Origin: Nostoc sp. XA010
Lineage (GTDB): Bacteria > Cyanobacteriota > Cyanobacteriia > Cyanobacteriales > Nostocaceae
Reading direction: 5' to 3'
DNA length: 64,000 nucleotides
Assembly: GCF_020829625.1 (NCBI RefSeq)
Contig: NZ_JAIVFX010000012.1
Location: 62,001 to 126,000, forward strand
The notes below the pieces were generated by a model. That model was not told the DNA's origin and did no database searches. It saw only the letters and a list, made by a program, of their open reading frames with translations. Of the stretch, positions 54,309 through 61,380 are shown piece after piece. The translations under genes were made by a program, and so were the position numbers. Every line of letters starts with the position of its first letter. Positions within the stretch are counted from its first letter, which is position 1.

Positions 54309-57056
54309 ATGCAAATAATTCAAAATTTTTTTAATGTCAACTTCAAGCCCCTAGTCAGAGAAAAAGATTTATTTTTATCTAACAGATTTTTATTAAGAAA
54401 ATCTCGTCCTTTTTTGTCAGCAAATATTCCCAAACCATTAGTTACGATGAAAGCAATGAAGTTGTCATCGTTTGCACCTATGGTAAAACATCCAAAACTA
54501 TTTCCTAAAATAAACCGGAGGAAACTATTGAATGAATGGGATATTAATGAGTGGGATAGTGAAATGCCATTTATTATACCTGAGCCATTAGAAGCAATTA
54601 GACAAGAAGCCGAAATCCAAAATGATTATCCTCTTGAAGGCAAAACAATTGCTTTTACAAATAACTTACCTAATAAAGTAGAAACCCGTGCGCTAAACCA
54701 GCAAACTGAAACAAAACCTCAAAAATCGGCTAAAAAATCCCAAAATCCAAAGCAAAAAGCTAAATCTAAATCCACAAAAAAGATATCTCCTGTAACCAAA
54801 AGCATTAACTATTCTTTTGATGAAGTTAGCGCTAGTAATCATATAAATACTGATGATGCGATAAAAGTTCCTGAATATTTATCTGCTGTAGCCAATCCTC
54901 AAGTATTAGATCGGTTAAATGTTAGTGATGTTCAACATATACCCGCTTTATTAGAAGATATTGAATCTAGCAGTGTCAATGTAAACGATACAGAGACGAT
55001 ACCCATTGCTGCTAAAAAATCCATCCAAGCTAATGAAGGCATAGAAATAATACCTATCCCTGAAAAATCTATCCAAGCTAGCAAAAACTCTGATTTAAAG
55101 TTAGCAGATATAAATACGCAAGATTCTGTAAAATCTGAAGTAATTAATTCAGAAAAAAATGTTGGACAGTCTTATCAAGATACAGAGATTCAAAGAAAAA
55201 TACTCACGAATAGCACAGATATTTTATCAACTAAGTTTATTCCAGATGAGACTTTCGTAGTTAATCATAATCCTAATTTGTCATCAGAAATAGGCTTAAA
55301 TACAATTGAATCTGAAGCTGCACAGACAAAACTAACACAAAAAGTATCAACAACTCTGATCAACAAAATAGCAGAAACTCAAGAAATAACCGATACACAT
55401 TCTCGCTCAGATGAATCGCTTCGGGAACACTTAGAAGTTAATCCCAATCATAACATCGGACTTTCTCCAAATACTCAAAATCAAATTACTCCAGACTTTC
55501 GTACTCAACTACAAGAAAAAAATACGCCACAATTTGAAAGCGATATTAGAAAGAATATTAGCAATCTTCAAGAAACCAAGACTACTATAATTGGGGAAGA
55601 ATCTGCACAAAAATATTCAATTTTAGAGAAACCCTCTTTATTAACTCAAGACAATAAATCTACTATTGGTAGTAATAAAGAAGAGATAGAGAAAATAGTA
55701 ACAGTCACCAAATCACTTCCAACGGAGATTTTATCTGAGCTTGTAAATTCAGGCTATAATACACTACCAAAGCAAAATAATGACATTGTATCTGAGTTAG
55801 TAGAAACTTTACCTCAACAAAAAGATGAAACTACATTTATCAGCACTACTGCAAATACAGAAATAAAAAATACTAGACAAATTTTACCTACGGAACCTCA
55901 AAGTGGGTCTTTAATAGCTAATTCTATTGATCCTCCTCCATTAGACATTGACTTAGGTACAGTTATACCTAAGCCTACACAAATTACCCCAACTTCGGTA
56001 GAATATACCACATCTAATTCAGAAGATAAGACTGTAGTAGAAAATCAAGTAGTAAGTGCTAACAATTTTTTATCAACTCAAGAAAAAGCTGATATCTCAA
56101 TAGAAAATAAAACTTTAGTATCGGAATTATTTGATAACAATGGTTTGCAAAAACTGCCAACGCCTCAAGGGTTTGCAGTTGGTGGAGAAGTTGAAGTTTC
56201 AGCAAATTTAGTTAATCAACAAATAGCACCTTCTGATATTGTCCCAGCAATGCTCACTCCAGGTGAGTTTGTAGTTAAGGCCACAGTTGCACAGAAAAAC
56301 CTTAACTTACTCCATCACATTAATAGTGGTGGTAACGCAGAGAGTTTAGCTCAAATTTCTACACAACCTCTAAAAGTTCAACGAAAAGAAGAAAATTCTA
56401 CTAAAGTCGATACTGATAAACCAGCAGAAGAGCAAAATTTGGATATCGGTTTAGCAACTGTATTTAAATCTCTAAATCCATCTGCCGATTTATTGAATAG
56501 TGAACAAAAAGATATTTCAATCTTTCGTTCTATTCAGTCCGATAAGTTCAATGCTAAAACAGTTACTAATAGTCCATCCTCGACTAAATATTCATCTGTT
56601 CCTCTAATTTTTAGGCAAAAAAACTCAACCCCTTATCAATCTTCGATTAATTCAACCTATGACGAGATTACTCAATGGTCAAGTGTTGAAGAGTTGCTGA
56701 ACGAGAACAATCAAGATGAAAACTTAGACAATTTCACACTTTTCAATTTTGCTGATGTGCCGTTTCATCGCAACGAGCCAAAAGTATCTGATGTTTCAGA
56801 ATCAACAAATAATTTGGTTCACAAATATCCAATTCAACATTTTGCTGATGGAGGTGAAGTAACTGCACCGACAAAAATTACCAATACAGATTTACAACCC
56901 ATTACTGAAACAATAAAACAGTTTGCTTCTAATTCTGATAATGCCAATATTCCCGATCTAGAAAATTTGGCTCGTGAAATTTATACTCGGCTGCGTCAGC
57001 GTTTAGAAATTGAGCGAGAACGTCATGGTATGTACTCTGGACGATTACCTTGGTAA
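54309..57056 (+). CDS. Tape-measure-like low-complexity CIS protein
   Basis: 915 residues. Mostly polar, Lys/Asn/Thr/Glu-rich and poorly ordered. Islands of sequence: a basic hydrophobic start, a patch at about 620-680 with FAVGGEVEVSANLVNQQIAP followed by SDIVPAMLTPGEFVV, a motif type I know from phage tape-measure proteins, a repeat FADGGEV near 845, and a C-terminal helix LAREIYTRLRQRLEIERERH. The last helix is common at the end of CIS tail proteins. In Pvc/Afp the tape measure (Pvc14) fixes tube length. The call rests on motif and position. Codon use and low complexity suggest fast evolution. Confidence 0.6.
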   Translation: MQIIQNFFNVNFKPLVREKDLFLSNRFLLRKSRPFLSANIPKPLVTMKAMKLSSFAPMVKHPKLFPKINRRKLLNEWDINEWDSEMPFIIPEPLEAIRQEAEIQNDYPLEGKTIAFTNNLPNKVETRALNQQTETKPQKSAKKSQNPKQKAKSKSTKKISPVTKSINYSFDEVSASNHINTDDAIKVPEYLSAVANPQVLDRLNVSDVQHIPALLEDIESSSVNVNDTETIPIAAKKSIQANEGIEIIPIPEKSIQASKNSDLKLADINTQDSVKSEVINSEKNVGQSYQDTEIQRKILTNSTDILSTKFIPDETFVVNHNPNLSSEIGLNTIESEAAQTKLTQKVSTTLINKIAETQEITDTHSRSDESLREHLEVNPNHNIGLSPNTQNQITPDFRTQLQEKNTPQFESDIRKNISNLQETKTTIIGEESAQKYSILEKPSLLTQDNKSTIGSNKEEIEKIVTVTKSLPTEILSELVNSGYNTLPKQNNDIVSELVETLPQQKDETTFISTTANTEIKNTRQILPTEPQSGSLIANSIDPPPLDIDLGTVIPKPTQITPTSVEYTTSNSEDKTVVENQVVSANNFLSTQEKADISIENKTLVSELFDNNGLQKLPTPQGFAVGGEVEVSANLVNQQIAPSDIVPAMLTPGEFVVKATVAQKNLNLLHHINSGGNAESLAQISTQPLKVQRKEENSTKVDTDKPAEEQNLDIGLATVFKSLNPSADLLNSEQKDISIFRSIQSDKFNAKTVTNSPSSTKYSSVPLIFRQKNSTPYQSSINSTYDEITQWSSVEELLNENNQDENLDNFTLFNFADVPFHRNEPKVSDVSESTNNLVHKYPIQHFADGGEVTAPTKITNTDLQPITETIKQFASNSDNANIPDLENLAREIYTRLRQRLEIERERHGMYSGRLPW

Positions 57057-57200
57057 TGCCACGCTTATTATCACTGAATAAATGCAACTATAACCCTAAC
57101 AGAGATAGCCGGAAGCTTTACCAATAACTTATAACTACCTTGACTATGAAGATTTTTATTTATACTAACTACCTAAATATTAAGATAAGGAGATATAAAA

Positions 57201-57779
57201 ATGCCTTTAGAAAAAGCCAAACTTATGTCATTTTATCCAGGAGAAGCACCAACAATTGAATTCATGTTTAATCCTACACAAATGAGTATCCAAAGAACCT
57301 GTAAATGGCAAAGTGAGCCTGGCAATAGAGGAAATGCTGCATTACCAAAAGTTAACTTCTCTGGAGTTGATCCTTACAAATTGACATTGAGTCAAATTGT
57401 ATTTGATACTTATGAAACAAGGAATTCAGTTATCGATCAATATCTAAAAAATATTAAAAAAGGAGTTGAATCTCCAGATGGAAAAGATAAACGCCCTCCT
57501 GTTTATATTTTGGCATGGGGTAAGAAACAATCCTTTCCTTGCGTCATGCTTAGTATCAGCTACAAAATAGATAAATTCTTGGCTGATGGCACACCAGTAC
57601 GTGCAATTGTCGATATATCTCTACAAGAAGTCGATAAAGAAAATCCTCCAGGAGATCATCAATCTGCTTCTAAGGGAGCCAATCGTCAAAAAGACTCCAT
57701 CGCAGCTAGAAAAAACCGCGCTTCTTCAACCCAGAAAACTAATCCCTTTGTACCCGAATCAGAGCAATCTTCATACTAA
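57201..57779 (+). CDS. CIS tube adaptor (Pvc7-like, LysM lacking)
   Basis: 192 residues. AKLMSFYPGEAPTIEFMFNP followed by TQMSIQRTCKW is the signature of the CIS tube protein N-terminal domain (Afp7/Pvc7 and T4 gp53 region), and LSQIVFDTYETRNSVIDQYL is also typical. The family often ends with a LysM domain; here the C-terminus is a basic tail (RQKDSIAARKNRASS). It links the tube to the spike hub. AGGAG precedes the ATG. The next gene starts 5 bases after its stop. Confidence 0.85.
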   Translation: MPLEKAKLMSFYPGEAPTIEFMFNPTQMSIQRTCKWQSEPGNRGNAALPKVNFSGVDPYKLTLSQIVFDTYETRNSVIDQYLKNIKKGVESPDGKDKRPPVYILAWGKKQSFPCVMLSISYKIDKFLADGTPVRAIVDISLQEVDKENPPGDHQSASKGANRQKDSIAARKNRASSTQKTNPFVPESEQSSY

Positions 57780-57784
57780 TACGT

Positions 57785-59566
57785 ATGCCTAATGCAACAG
57801 CCAGTCGTTATATTTGCCGTCCGTTAATTAAAATTTCTTCTGGTGCTGCCTGGTCAGATGCACCACCAGAGTTAATGAAAGATATAATGCAAATTACAGT
57901 AGAAGAAAGTCTGCATTTACCAGCGATGTTTACCTTGGTAATACATAATAGTTATCTTCCTGCTAGTAGTGATAACGAGAACAAACCTTGGCGTCACGAA
58001 GATGCGATCGCAATTGGTAATAAAATCAAAATTGGTTTCAGTTCTAGCACCACAGAAGATAATGCTTTTAAAGAAGAAGGAATAGGATATTTAATTGAGG
58101 GCGAAATTACAGGCATTGAAGTTCACTTTACTAATAAATCTGAAGCTCCAATTATAATTCGGGGCTATGATATTTCTCACCGTTTACACAAAGGACGTTA
58201 CAATCGTTCGTTTTTAAACGAAACCGATAGCGATATTGTCAAAAAAATTGTCCAAGAAGTAGGAATAACAGCTAAAGTAGATGACAGTGGCCCGCCTCAT
58301 GAATATGCTTTCCAAGAAAATCAAACTAACATGGAATTTCTGCGAGAACGTGCAGCTCGCATTGGCTTTGAATTATTTATTAAATGTGTCCAACAAGGTG
58401 AATCAGATATTCGTAGTGAGTTGCATTTTCGCAAACCCGGAACTGGGGAAGAACCTTTAAAATTAAAATGGTTAAAAGATGTTGTCAGCTTTAGCGTAAG
58501 AGTTACCAGCGCTGAACAAGTCAGTGCAGTAGAAGTACGTAGTTGGGACTACACTCAAAAAAAATTAATTACCTCAACAGCTAATTCAGAACGGGTAGTA
58601 ACAAAAACCGGAAATAAATTAGGAAGTAGCACCAGCACCCAATTTAATCTTAATAAAAAGCCTCCAAAAATGACAGTTGTAGACCAACCTGTGTTTGGAT
58701 CAAAATATGCAGAAGCAATGGCTCAAGCTTTGTGTGATGAACTGGGAGGAGAATTTATTTATGCTGATGCCAAAGCCGAAGGAAATCCCCATCTACGACC
58801 TGGACGAGTAATTGAACTCAAAGACATGGGCCATCGCTTTAGTGGCAATTATTACGTTACTGAAACCCGCCATTCCTACAATCAAAGAATTTATACCACA
58901 GAATTCAGCGTCCGGGGGCTACGTAGTGGTAGCTTGCTGACAACCCTAACGCCACCAACTCACCTACAGCCAGGTCAGACTTTCTTGGTTGGAATTGTTA
59001 CCGATAACAAAGACCCCCAAGGCTGGGGTAGAGTCAAGGTCAAATTTCCCACCCTTACCGAAGACCATGCAAGTAATTGGGCAAGGGTTGTAGCGCCTGG
59101 AGCCGCCAACGGACGGGGTTTTGACTGTTTGCCAGAAGTCAATGATGAAGTTTTAGTCGGTTTTGAGCATGGTGATATCCACCGTCCTTACGTCATTGGT
59201 GGAGTATGGAACGGTAAGGATGCACCACCAGAAAAGGTGGATGACTCGATTCAACGCGGTAAAGTGCGGTTACGCACCTTTAAAACTCGCATCGGACATA
59301 CCCTCCAGTTTGTGGAAGAAGATAAAGGCGGTAGTAAAACTGGTGTGCGCGTTGAAACTGCTGGCGGTCATAAAATATATTTAAATGATAGTGATACCTG
59401 TGTGGAAATTGAAACTAATGGCGGTCATAAAATAACGATGAGCGATCGCAATCAATCAATTTCCGTAAATTCCACAGGTAACTTGTCATTAAAAGCGCAA
59501 GGAAATATTGAGATTAAAGCTAACGGTACAATTACCGTTAACGGTGCGATGATTTACCTCAACTAA
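57785..59566 (+). CDS. VgrG/gp27-gp5-like spike (Pvc8-like)
   Basis: 593 residues. Gp27-like hub part about 1-380 (EITGIEVHFTNKSEAPIIIR, GYDISHRLHKGRYNRSF, RERAARIGFELFIKC), then the gp5 OB-fold at about 395-470 (LVGIVTDNKDPQGWGRVKVK, FPTLTEDHASNWARVV, VGFEHGDIHRPYVIGGVWNG), and a beta-helix end (GGHKIYLNDSDTCVEIETNG, LSLKAQGNIEIKANG). No lysozyme domain. It forms the central spike of the baseplate, tipped by the PAAR protein next to it. Confidence 0.93.
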   Translation: MPNATASRYICRPLIKISSGAAWSDAPPELMKDIMQITVEESLHLPAMFTLVIHNSYLPASSDNENKPWRHEDAIAIGNKIKIGFSSSTTEDNAFKEEGIGYLIEGEITGIEVHFTNKSEAPIIIRGYDISHRLHKGRYNRSFLNETDSDIVKKIVQEVGITAKVDDSGPPHEYAFQENQTNMEFLRERAARIGFELFIKCVQQGESDIRSELHFRKPGTGEEPLKLKWLKDVVSFSVRVTSAEQVSAVEVRSWDYTQKKLITSTANSERVVTKTGNKLGSSTSTQFNLNKKPPKMTVVDQPVFGSKYAEAMAQALCDELGGEFIYADAKAEGNPHLRPGRVIELKDMGHRFSGNYYVTETRHSYNQRIYTTEFSVRGLRSGSLLTTLTPPTHLQPGQTFLVGIVTDNKDPQGWGRVKVKFPTLTEDHASNWARVVAPGAANGRGFDCLPEVNDEVLVGFEHGDIHRPYVIGGVWNGKDAPPEKVDDSIQRGKVRLRTFKTRIGHTLQFVEEDKGGSKTGVRVETAGGHKIYLNDSDTCVEIETNGGHKITMSDRNQSISVNSTGNLSLKAQGNIEIKANGTITVNGAMIYLN

Positions 59567-59576
59567 GGAGTTGGTT

Positions 59577-60062
59577 ATGCCTGGTAGACCTGCTGCTCGT
59601 GTCGGAGATATGACTGCTCATGGTAGCCCCTTATCTGTGGGGCCAGGTAGCCTAAACGTGATGATTGGTAAAAAACCAGCTTGGCGCGGTATTTCCGCAG
59701 CCCAAGCCGTGCTATTAGCTCAAACCTTCGCCAAGGGTACGGAAGATATTGCCAAAGCCCAGGCAAAAGCTACCGCAGCTGCTGGAACCCCAGCTGCACC
59801 CGCAGCTACCGCAAACCTCGCTAAAACTATCGCCGAAGCCGCACAGAACATGGCTAAACTAATGGCTAGTTTCATGGCTGATATTCACACTTGTCCGGTG
59901 GTGAAAGTTGTAGTTCCCGATGGTGCAGGTGTAGTCATTGATGGTAGTCAAACAGTTTTGATCAACGGTCTTGCAGCTTGTCGGATGGGCGATACTATTC
60001 AAGAAACCACAAATGTAAACAAGATTGTTTTAGGTGAGTTCACAGTCATGATTGGTGGATGA
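59577..60062 (+). CDS. PAAR-repeat tip protein (Pvc10-like)
   Basis: 161 residues from ATG 59577 (AAGGAG at about 59565). PAARVGDMTAHGSPLSVGPG begins the PAAR fold; the central 60 residues are an Ala-rich helical insertion (AKAQAKATAAAGTPAAPAAT); the fold resumes with HTCPVVKVVVPDGAGVVIDG, VLINGLAACRMGDTI and FTVMIGG. PAAR proteins sharpen the spike and can carry effectors. The helical insertion is unusual in length and could dock cargo. The gene ends the rightward CIS block seen here. Confidence 0.88.
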   Translation: MPGRPAARVGDMTAHGSPLSVGPGSLNVMIGKKPAWRGISAAQAVLLAQTFAKGTEDIAKAQAKATAAAGTPAAPAATANLAKTIAEAAQNMAKLMASFMADIHTCPVVKVVVPDGAGVVIDGSQTVLINGLAACRMGDTIQETTNVNKIVLGEFTVMIGG

Positions 60063-60404
60063 TTCCATTGATTTGGAAGATTTAATAAAGATTTTGGTAG
60101 AAATTTTGGAATGAAGATATTTCCAATATTGTGAATATTTTGCAGCAGATATAAAATGCGATCGCAAATTGGCACGAATTTGCGCCATCGCGCTTGAGCC
60201 ATCAATGACTTTACCCTGTTGGGATGCTTCTAAACCAATGCGTGCTTCTTGTTGAAGCTCTTCCAGTCGTCCTTGATAGATGTCTTCTTGCTGTTCTAGG
60301 AGTTTTATACCTGCAAGAATAACTTCGATTGCGTTTTGATACTTACCGCTAGTAAGTTGACGTTGTAGCAAGGCTTCTACTTCTGGTGGCAAAAAAATTT
60401 GCAT
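60030..60404 (-). CDS. ParD-like antitoxin, orphan
   Basis: About 124 residues from ATG 60404, chosen because the first 41 residues of the longer frame have no ParD character. IFLPPEVEALLQRQLTSGKY, QNAIEVILAGIKLLEQQED is the ribbon-helix-helix of type II antitoxins of the ParD/CopG group, and EARIGLEASQQGKVIDG is the toxin-binding end. A ParE gene should follow on the minus strand, but the PAAR gene occupies that place; the last 35 codons (HFISAAKYSQYWKYLHSK) are non-family, and 33 bases overlap the PAAR end. It is an orphan and probably truncated at its natural end. Confidence 0.7.
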   Translation of the reverse strand: MQIFLPPEVEALLQRQLTSGKYQNAIEVILAGIKLLEQQEDIYQGRLEELQQEARIGLEASQQGKVIDGSSAMAQIRANLRSHFISAAKYSQYWKYLHSKISTKIFIKSSKSMESSTNHDCELT

Positions 60405-60852
60405 AGATTTTTCTAATAATAGGAGTGACTTTAATTGTAATCGATAAGCTTTGCTTATATACACTTCTCCAAAACACCAAAAAGCGCTCGCATTTTCTGG
60501 TAGTGATCGCTTGACTTTAAATTTCATAAAAGCAATCCGATTTTGTGAAAACTACAACAAGCGACACCAAATAATACTAAGAGCGATCACATTCTCCAAA
60601 ACGCGATAACTTTGTTAAGCTGCGAAGATATCACTCCCAAAAACCAAAAAGCGATAATTCCCTTAAGCTGCGCGATCGCCATTTAGAGCAGCAAACGCGA
60701 TCGCATCTTACATTGATCGCACTAAATTAGTCGCATGAACAATGAAAGAAAAGTCTTGAGAAACATATAGGGATAACTCCTTATTCACTCACAGTTCTCA
60801 GTGTTTATAACCATAAATTATTCCTGAATACGAATTAGCTTTGCTTGATGAG
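60405..60852. other. HIP1-rich intergenic stretch
   Basis: About 450 bases with many GCGATCGC-related octamers (GCGATCAC, GCGATAAC, GCGATAAT, GCGATCGC) in spaced, partly repeated context (AAAAGCGAT, TTAAGCTGCG twice). No gene or RNA is supported. Confidence 0.5.
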
Positions 60853-61257
60853 CTAACTGCGTCTGGCAATAACAAAAGGAGATTTAATGTTGATCAACCA
60901 ATTCTCATCTAAAAATTCTAAATTTGAATTAAAAATCAGAACCAGTTCACCAACTCTTGTCTCAAAATCACTAACTGCTGTACCTTCATTATTTGAGATA
61001 GCTGTTCTGAGTAAAAACTTCAACTTGATTCGATGTTTTTTGTCATTACCTTCCTTAATAAGACTAATAGAGACACTTGCTAATTCACTATAAAGTGGGC
61101 TAGTGAAAGAAATTTCTTCATAAAAATCATCCCCATTCCAGTAACCGCTAATTTTATAATTGCAATCTTCTAGATGCTGCTTAAAAACTGCATCCAAATC
61201 AATCTGTTCCGTAATCTTATCGAGGTCATTCCAAACAGGGCTATTGCTCAAATTCAT
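60853..61257 (-). CDS. Small acidic protein, possible immunity protein
   Basis: 134 residues from ATG 61257; AAGGAGA is one base from ATG 61266 but nine bases from ATG 61257, so the latter is used. LDKITEQIDLDAVFKQHLED, then YKISGYWNGDDFYEEISFTS, SISLIKEGNDKKHRIKLKFL and a final beta strand region. I do not recognise a family. It lies 120 bases downstream of a long cargo-like toxin on the same strand; immunity genes usually sit there and have this size and charge. That role is inference. Confidence 0.55.
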   Translation of the reverse strand: MNLSNSPVWNDLDKITEQIDLDAVFKQHLEDCNYKISGYWNGDDFYEEISFTSPLYSELASVSISLIKEGNDKKHRIKLKFLLRTAISNNEGTAVSDFETRVGELVLIFNSNLEFLDENWLINIKSPFVIARRS

Positions 61258-61380
61258 AATTTCCATTCTCCTTAGAAGCTATTTGTAAAATTAAAATTAT
61301 CAGAATCTCTGCAAAGTAAAGGTTCAAGAGATTTATTCATTTGCTCCATAAAACATTTACATTCTTCTACAAATACTCTT

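Noticed and set aside
59999..60205. Minus-strand frame opposite the PAAR end
   Set aside because: It is a shadow of the PAAR gene and the antitoxin tail in another frame.
60030..60527. 165-residue version of the ParD-like protein
   Set aside because: The first 41 residues have no family character; ATG 60404 begins exactly at the RHH motif.
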